Of a stretch of DNA of 64,000 nt, positions 23,813 to 32,906 are shown one piece after another. Location of the stretch: positions 1,718,501 through 1,782,500 of the forward strand of contig NC_017790.1 in NCBI RefSeq assembly GCF_000252445.1, written 5' to 3'. The DNA is from Deinococcus gobiensis I-0. GTDB lineage: Bacteria; Deinococcota; Deinococci; Deinococcales; Deinococcaceae. Each line of letters starts with the position of its first letter. The stretch's first letter is position 1. Under the pieces are notes generated by a model that saw nothing but the letters and a program-made list of their open reading frames with translations, had not been told where the DNA came from and ran no database searches. The translations under genes were made by a program, and so were the position numbers.

Positions 23813-24597
23813 GGCGCTACTGGCGGCTCCTCCGGATCTTCACGGGGGCGACCCTGAGCGCGCAGCTCGAATACCGGGCCAACTTCGTGGGCGCGGTGCT
23901 GGCGAGCCTGGGCGAGGTCGGGGTGGCGCTGCTGGGGCTGGCGGTGGTCTTCGGGCAGCCGGAGGTGAGCACCGTGGGCGGCTGGAGCTTCCGCGAGGCG
24001 CTGCTCGTCACGGGCTTTTTCATGCTCACCGAGGGCGTGATCAGCGTGCTGATCCAGCCGAACATGTCCAAGATCGCCGAGGCGGTGCGCACCGGCACGA
24101 TGGACTTCACGCTCCTCAAGCCCATCGACGCGCAATTCGGGGTGAGCACGCGCAACCTGAACCTGCTGCGGCTGCCCGACCTGCTCATCGGGCTGGGACT
24201 GCTGGTCTACGCGGCCTCGGGCCTGAACGTCACGCCCGGCGGCGTGCTGGGAGCGGCGGCGCTGTACCTCTCGGCCACCGTGATCGTGTACTGCATCTGG
24301 CTGGCGCTCTCGACGACCGCCTTCTGGTTCGTCAAGACCCAGAACGCCTCGGAGCTGTTCAGCGGCCTGTTCGGTGCGGGGCGGTTTCCGGTCACGGCCT
24401 TTCCGGTGCCGGTGCGCGCCTTCCTGACCTTCGTGGTGCCCATCGCCTTCATCACGACCGTGCCCGCTCAGGCCATGACCGGGGGCCTGAGTCTGGGGCT
24501 GGCGCTGGCCTCGCCGCTGGTGGCCGCCGCCGCTTTCGCGCTCACGCGCCTGTTCTGGAAAAAGGCCGTGGCGAGCTACACGAGCGCGAGCAGTTGA
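23809..24597 (+). CDS. ABC-2 family exporter permease, second of two
   Basis: The 262-residue membrane protein matches the DUF990 group, with RTGTMDFTLLKPIDAQF near the middle and hydrophobic segments such as VLASLGEVGVALLGLAVVF and YLSATVIVYCIWLALS. GTG 23809 overlaps the stop of the first permease (GTGA), indicating tight translational coupling. Together with the preceding ATPase and permease it forms one exporter; no accessory gene that would name the substrate is adjacent. Its stop overlaps the TTG start of the following gene. Confidence 0.85.
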   Translation: MRRYWRLLRIFTGATLSAQLEYRANFVGAVLASLGEVGVALLGLAVVFGQPEVSTVGGWSFREALLVTGFFMLTEGVISVLIQPNMSKIAEAVRTGTMDFTLLKPIDAQFGVSTRNLNLLRLPDLLIGLGLLVYAASGLNVTPGGVLGAAALYLSATVIVYCIWLALSTTAFWFVKTQNASELFSGLFGAGRFPVTAFPVPVRAFLTFVVPIAFITTVPAQAMTGGLSLGLALASPLVAAAAFALTRLFWKKAVASYTSASS

Positions 24598-25178
24598 GCG
24601 CCCCTGCCCACGCATGGGCCGCCCTGGGCCAGCCCCGGCCCCGCAGCGTGCGCCTGAGCCCGGCGGCGCGTGCCCGGCTGGCCCACATCGCCGACCTGCG
24701 CGACGTGTTTTATCCGTCCGACGCCGAGGGGATCGGCGGGGAGTACAGCGGCGAAACCCATCTGGCCCCCGACCTGCTCGCGGCGCGGCCCTGGCTGACC
24801 GCCGACACGCCGCGCCGCGAAGTGCTGACAGCCGTGATGGCGCAGGAATGGACCGGCCTGCTGGCCCTGCTGGGCGAGTACGGCCCCTGGGTGTACGCGC
24901 CCGATGTAGCGGCCTTGCAGGGGCTGTCGCGCGCCTACGCGGCCCTGGTGTCGGCCGCGACGCCCGCCCGCGAGGAGGACGTGCTGGCCGCCGCGCGCCG
25001 CCACGCTGGGGGGACGGCCTCGCTGCTGGCCCGGCTGGAGGCCACCGACTACCGCCAGAAGGAACGTGGGGCCGCGCCGGAAACGCTCGCCGCCCTGGAG
25101 GCCGCCTTCTGGGCGCGGGCGGGCGAGACGGCCGCCGCGCGCCGGGCCGAGTGGGCGGCGAGGAGGCTGAGACCATGA
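24594..25178 (+). CDS. Protein of unknown function in the ABC operon
   Basis: The 194-residue protein is mainly helical, rich in Ala, Leu and Arg, with no signal peptide or membrane segment. Recognisable stretches such as DLRDVFYPSDAEGIGGEYSG and VMAQEWTGLLALLGEYGPW are not tied to a family I know. The start is TTG 24594, overlapping the permease stop by 4 nt, and its stop overlaps the methyltransferase ATG. The unusual start and double overlaps support a real gene co-expressed with the exporter, but nothing shows its role. Confidence 0.65.
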   Translation: MSAPAHAWAALGQPRPRSVRLSPAARARLAHIADLRDVFYPSDAEGIGGEYSGETHLAPDLLAARPWLTADTPRREVLTAVMAQEWTGLLALLGEYGPWVYAPDVAALQGLSRAYAALVSAATPAREEDVLAAARRHAGGTASLLARLEATDYRQKERGAAPETLAALEAAFWARAGETAAARRAEWAARRLRP

Positions 25179-25741
25179 CCGGCCCCGCACCCCTCAAGGT
25201 CATCCTCGGCGCGGGCGAGCAGCGCTGGCCGGGCTGGGTGCCGACGGGGCGGGAAGACCTCGACCTGCGCGACCCCGCGAGTTTCGCGCGCTGGTTCGGG
25301 GCGCGCCGGGCCGACGCCTTCCTGTGCGAGCACGTCTGGGAGCACCTGACCGAAGCCCAGGGCCGCGCGGCCGCCCGCCTGTGTTTCGAGTACCTCAAGC
25401 CCGGCGGCTGGCTGCGCTGCGCGGTGCCCGACGCCCACTTTCCCGACCCCGACTACCAGCGCACGGTGCAGGTCGGCGGCCCCGGCCCGGCCGACCACCC
25501 GGCCGCCGACCACCGGATCGTGTATGACCACCGCCTATTCGCGGACGTGTTCGCCTCGGCAGGCTTCGGGGTGCGGCTGCTCGAATACTGCGACGAGGCG
25601 GGCCGGTTCCATGCCGAGGCCTGGGACCTGGACGCGGGGCCGATCTACCGCTCGCTGCGCCTGGACCACCGCAACCGGGGCGGGCGGCTGGGCTTCGTGT
25701 CGCTGATCGTCGAGGCGCGGAAGCCGGTGGGCGACCTGTAG
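25175..25741 (+). CDS. Small SAM-dependent methyltransferase-like protein
   Basis: The 188-residue protein follows the pattern of predicted class I methyltransferases that process surface or lipid substrates: a short nucleotide-binding start LKVILGAGEQRWPGW, an acidic strand end DLDLRD, then LCEHVWEHLTEAQ and YLKPGGWLRCAVPD. The SAM loop GAG is shorter than usual. ATG 25175 overlaps the preceding stop. The substrate is unknown. It is last in the exporter operon and convergent with a GNAT gene. Confidence 0.75.
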   Translation: MTGPAPLKVILGAGEQRWPGWVPTGREDLDLRDPASFARWFGARRADAFLCEHVWEHLTEAQGRAAARLCFEYLKPGGWLRCAVPDAHFPDPDYQRTVQVGGPGPADHPAADHRIVYDHRLFADVFASAGFGVRLLEYCDEAGRFHAEAWDLDAGPIYRSLRLDHRNRGGRLGFVSLIVEARKPVGDL

Positions 25742-25749
25742 GGCGGGGG

Positions 25750-26160
25750 CTACCCCGACTCCGGCCGGCCCGCCTGACGGGCGTAGTCGCGCCGGACCAT
25801 CGCCGCGCCGCGCCGCAGACCGAAACGCTCGTAGAACGGCACGAGGTCCTCGTCGCAGGCCGTATCCACCATGTACAGGCCGTCCAGCCCCTCCAGCAGC
25901 GAGCGCATGAGCGCCGAGGCGACGCCCCGGCCCCGCCACGCTGGCCGCACCTCCAGCAGTGGGATATAAGCACACAGCACGCCGTCGCTGATCGCGTACA
26001 CGAAGCCGATCACCTCACCGTCCTCGACCGCCAGCGCGAGATATGGCGCCCCGGCCAGGAGGCGGTACAGCGTGGCTGGCGTGGGCGGATTCGGCCAGCC
26101 CCCGAAAAAGCCGCCGAGTTGTGCGGGCGAGATGCCGTCCAGTGAGGCGCGCAGGTCCAT
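25750..26160 (-). CDS. GNAT-family N-acetyltransferase
   Basis: The 136-residue protein is a single GNAT domain. The acetyl-CoA loop is visible as VRPAWRGRGVASALM and the fold's beta4 as PYLALAVEDGEVIGFVYAI. The end has FYERFGLRR, typical of the family. The acceptor substrate is unknown. ATG 26160 is chosen over longer frames because the domain begins there, and the extra upstream sequence would overlap the divergent flavoenzyme gene and its promoter. Confidence 0.85.
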   Translation of the reverse strand: MDLRASLDGISPAQLGGFFGGWPNPPTPATLYRLLAGAPYLALAVEDGEVIGFVYAISDGVLCAYIPLLEVRPAWRGRGVASALMRSLLEGLDGLYMVDTACDEDLVPFYERFGLRRGAAMVRRDYARQAGRPESG

Positions 26161-26202
26161 GCCCCAGCCTGGAGCCTCAACCCCTGCCCAAGCATCGGCC
26201 AA

Positions 26203-26232
26203 TTGGCAGGGGGCCGCCGATTGACCTAGATT
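26203..26232 (+). promoter_or_regulatory. Leaderless promoter of the flavin oxidoreductase
   Basis: TTGGCA (26203-26208), an 18-nt spacer and TAGATT (26227-26232) precede ATG 26240 by 7 nt. It is one of the clearest two-box promoters in the window. Confidence 0.65.
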
Positions 26233-26239
26233 CGTCGGC

Positions 26240-27334
<1,095 letters not shown>

Positions 27335-27476
27335 GCCGGAGTCAGGGCCGTTGTCCTCAGGAAGGCCCTCTTGATGGCGGAGCGAAGAGGGTGAATTCGG
27401 TCAAGCAGGACAAGCCTGAGAAGCAGCGGATGGATGGGAAGGCCCTTGCTCCGGTGCCGGACTGCGGAGAACGGCC

Positions 27477-28136
27477 CTACCCCGCCAGCAGCGCCACCAC
27501 CAGCGTCACCGCCAGCGCGGCCAGCCCCATACCCACACTGCTCGCCGCGCCCGCGTCCTCGCTTTCCTCGCGGGCGCGGGCGGTGCCGATGCCGTGCGCC
27601 ACGCTGCCCAGCGCCACCCCGCGCGCCAGCGGATGGCGCACCCCCAGCCGGTCGAGGACGGGGGGCAGGATCAGCGCGCCGATGAGGCCCGAAAGCACCG
27701 CCAGCGTGGCCGCCAGGGCGGGCGGCGCGTGCGTGACGGCCGCGAGCTGCACCGCGACCGGGCTGGTGGCGGGCGCTGTCATTAGGGCGCTCTGGGCCTC
27801 GGACGACAGGCGCAGCAGCCGCGGCAACAGCGTGTCGGCGACGACGCCGGTCAGGGTGCCGCCCAGCCCCCCCAGCACGAGCGCGCGCCACTGCCGCGCG
27901 AGCAGGGCGCGCAGCCGGTAGAGCGGCACCGCCAGCGCCACGACCGCCGGGGTCAGCAGCGCCGAGAGGGGCCGGACCTCGCCCGCGTAGGCGGCGTACG
28001 GCGTGCGCGAGAGCAGCAGCGCCGCCCCGACGACTACCGTGGCGATCAGGGTGGGGTTGGCCAGCACCGAGCGCGTGCGCCGCTGCGCCAGCACGCCGGT
28101 CACGAAGGCCAGCAGCGTCAGCGCGAGCCAGGTCAC
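27477..28136 (-). CDS. lrgB: LrgB-family membrane protein
   Basis: The 219-residue membrane protein has several hydrophobic segments (LTLLAFVTGVLA, LLTPAVVALAVPLY) and the LrgB hallmark of small-residue-rich C-terminal helices, GVALGSVAHGIGTARA. LrgA/LrgB (CidA/CidB) form envelope complexes modulating murein hydrolase activity and organic-acid or pyruvate transport. GTG 28136 overlaps the lrgA stop (GTGA), so the pair is coupled. No lytSR-type regulator is adjacent. Confidence 0.87.
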   Translation of the reverse strand: MTWLALTLLAFVTGVLAQRRTRSVLANPTLIATVVVGAALLLSRTPYAAYAGEVRPLSALLTPAVVALAVPLYRLRALLARQWRALVLGGLGGTLTGVVADTLLPRLLRLSSEAQSALMTAPATSPVAVQLAAVTHAPPALAATLAVLSGLIGALILPPVLDRLGVRHPLARGVALGSVAHGIGTARAREESEDAGAASSVGMGLAALAVTLVVALLAG

Positions 28137-28546
28137 GCCGAGCGTTCCGGGGGGGCCGGCTCCGGGGGGGCCGGCTCCGGGCGCACCAGCCGCGCGGCGA
28201 GCAGCCCGGCCACGCCCGCCCCCAGCAGCAGGCCCGAGGCCATCACCAGCAGCCACAGCCCCCACTGCGCGCCCGCCGAGAGGTAGTCCACGACGCCGGC
28301 CGTCGCGGGCACGAACAGCAGCCCCAGCACGCCCAGCAGCCCGTCGGCGGCGGGGGCGACCCAGTGCAGGCGGATGGCCCCCACCCCCAGCGCCGCCCAC
28401 AGCAGCACCATGCCCAGCACCGACCCCGGCAGCGGCAGCCGCAGCCCGGCGGCCAACGCCTGCCCCAGCGCCGCGAAGGCCAGCAGGATGCCCAGGCCCA
28501 GCACGAAACGCAGTGCGGGCGGCAGGGCCTGGGCAGAGGCGGTCAC
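28133..28546 (-). CDS. lrgA: LrgA/CidA-family holin-like protein
   Basis: The 137-residue protein has four hydrophobic segments and the family motif LPGSVLGMVLLWAAL, plus LFVPATAGVVDYL. It would oligomerise in the membrane and partner LrgB. The start is GTG 28546 just before the first conserved helix; longer frames overlap the mtnN gene. The C-terminus carries a short PEPAPPEPAPP repeat encoded by a tandem 15-bp unit. It overlaps lrgB by 4 nt. Confidence 0.85.
   Translation of the reverse strand: MTASAQALPPALRFVLGLGILLAFAALGQALAAGLRLPLPGSVLGMVLLWAALGVGAIRLHWVAPAADGLLGVLGLLFVPATAGVVDYLSAGAQWGLWLLVMASGLLLGAGVAGLLAARLVRPEPAPPEPAPPERSA
28147..28176 (-). repeat. Two exact tandem 15-bp units in lrgA
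   Basis: The unit CCGGGGGGGCCGGCT occurs twice, encoding the PEPAP repeat in the lrgA C-terminal tail. The G7 runs and the tandem layout make it a likely length-variable site; a 15-bp change would keep the frame. Confidence 0.75.
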
Positions 28547-28568
28547 GGGCGGGGAGGCCGGGGGCGGC

Positions 28569-29264
28569 CTACGCCTGGGCGGCGAGGCGGGCGAGCATCC
28601 CGCGCACGACCTGCTTGGCATGGCGGGCCACGAGGGGCATGAAGGTGCGGTAGTCCACCTTGGCGTCGTGGTCGGCGGTGTCGCTCACGCTGCGGATCAC
28701 CACGAAGGGCACGCCCGCCTTGGCGCACACCTGCGCGACCGCCGCCCCCTCCATCTCGGCGCAGGCGGCCCCGAAGTCGCGCCACAGCCGCCCCACCTCG
28801 CCCACCGAGGCGACGAACTGGTCCCCGCTGGCGACGCGCCCCTCGGTCACGCGCACGCCCTCCACCTCGGCGGCGGCCTCGCGGGCCAGGGCGCGCAGGG
28901 TCTCGTCGGCCACCCAGGCGGGCGGCTCACCGGGCACCGTGCCCCGGTCGTAGCCCAGGGCGGTCACGTCCACGTCGTGCTGCACGAGGTCGGTGCTCAC
29001 CACGATGTCGCCCACCCGCAGCTCCGGATGTACGCCGCCCGCCACACCGGTAAAGATGACCCGGCTGGCCCCCTGCGAGAGCAGCCACGCGGTCGTCATG
29101 GCGGCGTTCACCTTGCCGATGCCGCCGCGCGTGAGCAGCACCGGCACGCCGTCCAGCACGCCCCGGTGCAGCGTGGCGCCGGGAAAACTCAGGTCCTCAC
29201 GGTCTTGCAGCTCGCCCAGCAACAACTCGATCTCTTCATCCATCGCCCCGATAATCGCCAGCAT
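28569..29264 (-). CDS. mtnN: 5'-methylthioadenosine/S-adenosylhomocysteine nucleosidase
   Basis: The 231-residue enzyme has the same length as E. coli MtnN. Catalytic and binding residues appear in IIGAMDEEIELL (Glu12-type), GVAGGVHPELRVGDIV, AEMEGAAVAQVC (ribose-binding Glu) and RSVSDTADHDA (catalytic Asp). It cleaves adenine from MTA and SAH, feeding methionine salvage and methyl-cycle detoxification. ATG 29264 starts the conserved fold; TATGCT lies 9 nt upstream. It is divergent from a PatB-type lyase gene, and the two start codons are only 43 nt apart, so the sulfur-metabolism pair may be co-regulated. Confidence 0.95.
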   Translation of the reverse strand: MLAIIGAMDEEIELLLGELQDREDLSFPGATLHRGVLDGVPVLLTRGGIGKVNAAMTTAWLLSQGASRVIFTGVAGGVHPELRVGDIVVSTDLVQHDVDVTALGYDRGTVPGEPPAWVADETLRALAREAAAEVEGVRVTEGRVASGDQFVASVGEVGRLWRDFGAACAEMEGAAVAQVCAKAGVPFVVIRSVSDTADHDAKVDYRTFMPLVARHAKQVVRGMLARLAAQA

Positions 29265-29307
29265 CTGCCCGGCAGCATAGCGCCGCTGAGGGCTTATCCT
29301 GCCGGGC

Positions 29308-30540
29308 ATGACCCCTCCCGACGCGGCCCACCCCGATCCGGTCCATCCCAACGCGGTCAATTACGACGACCTCGACCCGGCGGCGCTGCGCCACCCCGAC
29401 AGCCTGAAGTGGACCGCCTTCCCGGAAGGCACCCTGCCGATGTGGGTGGCCGACATGGACTATCCGGTCGCGCCGCCCATCCTGCGGGCGCTCCGCGCGC
29501 GGCTGGAATCGGGCCTGGGCTACCCGCAGCTCGCGGGCGACCCCCGGCTCGTCCGGGCGCTTCAGACGCGCCTCGCCGGGAACGGCCTGACCGACCTGCC
29601 CGAGAAGGGCTTCAAGTTCCTGCCGGGGGTGGTGCCGGGCCTGTACGCCGCCGTGAACGCCCTGAGCGCGCCGGGCGAGGCGGTCATCACCATGACGCCC
29701 GTGTACCATCCCTTCCATCTGGCGATCACCGACCTGGGGCGCGTGGTGGCCGCAGCGCCGCTCCAGGCGGGGGCAGAGCGCGACGAGATCGACTGGAACG
29801 CGATGGAGCTGGCCGCCGCGCAGGGCGCCCGGCTGATGATGCTGTGCCATCCCCACAACCCCAGCGGGCGCGTGTGGGACGCTGCGGAGCTGCGGCTGCT
29901 GCGCGAATTCGCGCTGCGCCACGACCTGTTCGTGATTTCCGACGAGCTGCACGCCGACCTGCGCTACACGGACGCCCCCTTCGAGTCCTTCGCGGCCGAT
30001 CCGGCGGTCCGGGACCGCACCGTGACCGTCACCGGGCCGTGCAAGGCCTTCAACACGGCGGGCCTGGGCATCGGCGTGCTGGTGGGCCACTCGCCCGAAC
30101 TCGTGACGCGCGTCATGGCCCCCGCGACCGGCCTGATGGGCCACCCCTCGGCCCTGAGCATCACCATGTGGCTCGCGGCGCTCGAAGAAGGCGGTCCCTG
30201 GCTGGAGGACACGGTCGCGTACCTGCGCGGCAACCGCGACTTCCTGGTGGAGTTCGTGAGAGAACACCTGCCCTGGGCGCACGTCTTCTCGCCCGAAGCG
30301 ACGTACCTCGCCTGGATCGACCTGCGGGCGCACCCCCGCGCGGACGATATCCAGAAGGTGCTGCTCGACGAGGCGGGGCTGGCGGTCCACAACGGCCCCG
30401 TCTTCGCGCCCGAGGCCCTCAAGCCGCAGTACCAGGGCTTCGTCCGTGTGAATTTCGCCACCAGCCGCGCGCTGCTCGCCGGGGGCCTGGAACGCCTCGC
30501 GGCCGCCCTGAACCCCGAAGTCCGGACCGGGGAGGAATAG
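29308..30540 (+). CDS. MalY/PatB-type PLP-dependent C-S lyase (putative cystathionine beta-lyase)
   Basis: The 410-residue aminotransferase-fold protein matches MalY/PatB: LPMWVADMDYPVAPPI at the N-terminus, HPHNPSGRVWD, SDELHADLRY, and the PLP lysine in GPCKAFNTAGLGIG. Family members cleave cystathionine or cysteine conjugates to a thiol, pyruvate and ammonia. TATCCT (29295-29300) lies 7 nt before the ATG, giving a leaderless message. The divergent mtnN and a trans-sulfuration gene at 42.3 kb fit a role in methionine/cysteine metabolism. Exact substrate is inferred. Confidence 0.88.
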   Translation: MTPPDAAHPDPVHPNAVNYDDLDPAALRHPDSLKWTAFPEGTLPMWVADMDYPVAPPILRALRARLESGLGYPQLAGDPRLVRALQTRLAGNGLTDLPEKGFKFLPGVVPGLYAAVNALSAPGEAVITMTPVYHPFHLAITDLGRVVAAAPLQAGAERDEIDWNAMELAAAQGARLMMLCHPHNPSGRVWDAAELRLLREFALRHDLFVISDELHADLRYTDAPFESFAADPAVRDRTVTVTGPCKAFNTAGLGIGVLVGHSPELVTRVMAPATGLMGHPSALSITMWLAALEEGGPWLEDTVAYLRGNRDFLVEFVREHLPWAHVFSPEATYLAWIDLRAHPRADDIQKVLLDEAGLAVHNGPVFAPEALKPQYQGFVRVNFATSRALLAGGLERLAAALNPEVRTGEE

Positions 30541-30552
30541 CCGACAGGGCGC

Positions 30553-30588
30553 AGGGGCCCGGGCCGCATCTGCGCGGCCCGGGCCTCT
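30553..30588. terminator. Bidirectional hairpin between convergent genes
   Basis: A 15-bp stem with one mismatch (30553-30567 with 30574-30588, arm GGGGCCCGGGCCGC) encloses ATCTGC. It lies between the PatB-type and DedA genes and probably serves both, though neither side has a long T-tract. Confidence 0.6.
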
Positions 30589-30593
30589 ACGCC

Positions 30594-31178
30594 TCAGCGC
30601 CGGGCCTGCGCCGCCTTGATCAGCAGCGGCACCACACTCAGCACCAGCACGGCCGCCACGATCAACAGGACGTAGTGGTCCAGGCCCGGAATGCGCTGGC
30701 CGAAGAAGTACGCCAGGGCAGGCAGGCCCGCGCCCCACAGCAGCGCGCCCAGCACGCTGTAGAACATGTACAGGCCGAAGGGCATGTTGCTGATGCCCGC
30801 CAGCGTGGGCACTACCGCGCGCACGAAGGGCATGAAGCGGGCCAGCATCACCGACACCGGGCCCTGACGCGCGAAGAACTCCTCGGCCCGCTCACGGTAT
30901 TCGGGCTTGAAGAGGCGCGAATTCTGGCGGCTGAAGATGGCGGGGCCGAAGCGCCGCCCGAGCAGGTAGCCCACCAGACTGCCCAGGATCGCCCCGGCGA
31001 CGACCACGCCGATCACGCCGCCCAGGCTGAGCTGGCCCGAGGCCGCCGCGATGCCCGCCAGGATGAGCAGGCTGTCGCCGGGCAGGGCCGCGCCGAGCAG
31101 CAGCCCCGTTTCGGCGAAGACGACCAGAAAGATGCCCAGATAGGACGCGCTGAGGATGGCGTGGGTGAACTGCTCCAT
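30594..31178 (-). CDS. DedA-family (VTT domain) membrane protein
   Basis: The 194-residue membrane protein has the DedA signatures ETGLLLGAALPGDSLLILAG, the glycine-rich GYLLGRRFG, and RFMPFVRAVVPTLAGISNMP with the conserved Arg pair. DedA proteins are lipid scramblases or flippases, e.g. for undecaprenyl phosphate, and affect envelope stability. TAAGCT lies 8 nt before ATG 31178 on the minus strand, consistent with leaderless transcription. It follows the padR gene on the same strand, but the 56-nt gap holds its own promoter. Confidence 0.9.
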   Translation of the reverse strand: MEQFTHAILSASYLGIFLVVFAETGLLLGAALPGDSLLILAGIAAASGQLSLGGVIGVVVAGAILGSLVGYLLGRRFGPAIFSRQNSRLFKPEYRERAEEFFARQGPVSVMLARFMPFVRAVVPTLAGISNMPFGLYMFYSVLGALLWGAGLPALAYFFGQRIPGLDHYVLLIVAAVLVLSVVPLLIKAAQARR

Positions 31179-31234
31179 AGTGGCCCAGCTTAGCGGGCCG
31201 CGCCGGGCACGGGCATACCCCGAAAGGTGGAGGC

Positions 31235-31801
31235 CTAGGGCGCGGGCTGCGCGGGAGCCGACCGTTCCAGGCGGGCGATGGTCCGCGCCAGCCACTCGCG
31301 GTCGGCGTGGGTCAGGGCGCGGATGCGCTCCATCGCCAGCCCCACGCCGACCGTGCAGGGCAGGTTGTAGGTGTCGTAGAGCCGCAGCCGGGCCTCGACG
31401 CCCTCCAGGCGGCGGCGCAGGGCCTCCAGCGTCTCGCCGGGCGTGAGGTTCTCGGCGAACATGACCGGCACGTTGCCCGTCAGGATCAGGGCTTCCTCGC
31501 GGGCGAGCTGTTCGCGCAGCATCTCCCCGAAGCGCGCCTGTCCGGCCGGCGTGATGTGGTAGACCCGGCGGTTGGGGCGCTGGCCGTGCTGCTCGACCCG
31601 GCTTCCGATCAGGCCGTGTCCTTCCAGGCGTTCGAGCAGCTGGTAGGCCGTCGCCTTTTTCAGCGAGATGACGTGGTGCAGGGTGCGCTCGATAAAGTCG
31701 TTGATCTCGTAGCCGTGGCGGTCCTGGACCGTGAGCAGGCCCAGCAGCAGCAGGGTCCGCTCGTCGTCCGGGGGTGGGGAGGTCAAGACTTCGGTGAGCA
31801 T
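31235..31801 (-). CDS. PadR-family transcriptional regulator
   Basis: The 188-residue regulator has the PadR winged helix at residues 15-95: LLLLGLLTVQDRHGYEINDF, SLKKATAYQLLERLEGHGLI and NRRVYHITPAGQARF. The C-terminal half is helical and would bind ligand or dimerise. TAAAAT (31813-31808) lies 6 nt before ATG 31801, so the message is leaderless. A perfect 10-bp inverted repeat overlaps this promoter and separates the gene from a divergent alpha/beta-hydrolase lipoprotein, implying self-repression and control of that neighbour. The inducer is unknown. Confidence 0.9.
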   Translation of the reverse strand: MLTEVLTSPPPDDERTLLLLGLLTVQDRHGYEINDFIERTLHHVISLKKATAYQLLERLEGHGLIGSRVEQHGQRPNRRVYHITPAGQARFGEMLREQLAREEALILTGNVPVMFAENLTPGETLEALRRRLEGVEARLRLYDTYNLPCTVGVGLAMERIRALTHADREWLARTIARLERSAPAQPAP

Positions 31802-31812
31802 GCACTCATTTT

Positions 31813-31836
31813 AGATTAGTCAGTTGTGACTAATCT
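31813..31836. promoter_or_regulatory. Perfect palindromic operator, probable PadR site
   Basis: AGATTAGTCA (31813-31822) and TGACTAATCT (31827-31836) form a perfect 10-bp inverted repeat around GTTG. It shares one base with the padR -10 (TAAAAT) and extends into the spacer, and lies 43 nt before the hydrolase ATG. It is AT-rich in a GC-rich region, which makes chance formation unlikely. Confidence 0.8.
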
Positions 31837-31878
31837 GAAGTCGAGCACGATTGCGGCTCCGACCCAGGAGGTCTTCCC

Positions 31879-32847
31879 ATGCGAACCCAGCGTCTACTCG
31901 TCATCGCCGCCGCCGTCCTCGCGGGCGGCCTGCTCCTGAGCGCCTGCGCCCCGGCCCAGACCGCGAACCCCGACGGCACGGTTTCGCTGCGCCCCGCCCT
32001 GAGCGGCGAACGGCGCTCGCTGCTGCTGCCCGGATTCGGCCGGGTGAACTACTACGCCGACCCGCGCGGCACCGGGCGGCCGCTGGTCCTGACCCACTCG
32101 GTCAACGCGGCGGCGAGCGCCTACGAGATGAAGCCGCTGTGGGACAGCTACGCCGGCACGCGCCCGGTGTACGCGCTGGAATGGCCGGGATTCGGCAGCT
32201 CCGCGCGCCCCGACGTGACCTACACGCCCGAGCTGATGGCGTCGGCACTGCGCGCGCTCGTGGACGAACTGGGAGAAGACGTGGACGTGGTGTCCCTGAG
32301 CCTGGGCAGCGAGTTCGTGGCCCGCGCCGCGTTGCAGGACAGCCGCATCCGGACCCTGGCGCTGATCAGCCCCAGCGGGTTCGGGCAGCCCCGGGGCGGC
32401 ACCCAGCGGGCCGCGGAGGAAGACGGCGGCGCGGCGCTCTACAACCGGCTGAACAGCGTCGGGGACCTGCTGTACGGCGCCATCCGGACCCGCCCCAGCA
32501 TCCAGTATTTCCTGAGCCGCAGCTTCCGGGGACCCGTACCGGGCGACGTGATCGACTATTCCACCGAGACCTCGCGGCAGCCGGGGGCCAAGTACGCGCC
32601 CCTGTACTTCATCAGTGGCCGCCTGTTCGGGGCCGACGCCTACGGCGACCTGTACAGCAAGCTGAACATTCCCACGCTGGTGCTGTACGACCAGGACGGC
32701 TTCGTGTCCTTCGACCGCCTGCCGCTGTTCGCGCAGAAGGCGGGCGCGAAGGTCGTCCGGATTCCGGACACCGACGGCCTGCCGCAGTTCGAGAAACTGC
32801 CCGAGGTGCGCCGGGCGCTCGACACTTTCTGGGCCGAGGCGAAGTAG
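31879..32847 (+). CDS. Alpha/beta-hydrolase-fold lipoprotein, catalytic His apparently absent
   Basis: The 322-residue protein has a lipoprotein signal ending LLLSAC (Cys about residue 20), placing it on the outer face of the membrane. The fold is clear: [20 protein letters not shown] (oxyanion region), [15 protein letters not shown] as nucleophile elbow (Ser in SxSxG), [12 protein letters not shown] (acid). Where family members have a catalytic His (pattern GHLPQFEKP), this reads [13 protein letters not shown], so the His is replaced by Asp. It may be a binding protein or use another residue. AGGAGG precedes the ATG by about 8 nt. Likely controlled by the divergent PadR. Confidence 0.82.
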   Translation: MRTQRLLVIAAAVLAGGLLLSACAPAQTANPDGTVSLRPALSGERRSLLLPGFGRVNYYADPRGTGRPLVLTHSVNAAASAYEMKPLWDSYAGTRPVYALEWPGFGSSARPDVTYTPELMASALRALVDELGEDVDVVSLSLGSEFVARAALQDSRIRTLALISPSGFGQPRGGTQRAAEEDGGAALYNRLNSVGDLLYGAIRTRPSIQYFLSRSFRGPVPGDVIDYSTETSRQPGAKYAPLYFISGRLFGADAYGDLYSKLNIPTLVLYDQDGFVSFDRLPLFAQKAGAKVVRIPDTDGLPQFEKLPEVRRALDTFWAEAK

Positions 32848-32858
32848 GCGCCGGGTCC

Positions 32859-32894
32859 GGCGGGGACGGGAAATGCTGTCTTTCCGTCCCCGCC
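32859..32894. terminator. Hairpin between convergent lipoprotein genes
   Basis: GGCGGGGACGGGAAA pairs with TTTCCGTCCCCGCC with one bulged G. It sits between the stop codons of two convergent genes and could end both transcripts. Confidence 0.65.
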
Positions 32895-32906
32895 GTGCAT
32901 CCGCTC

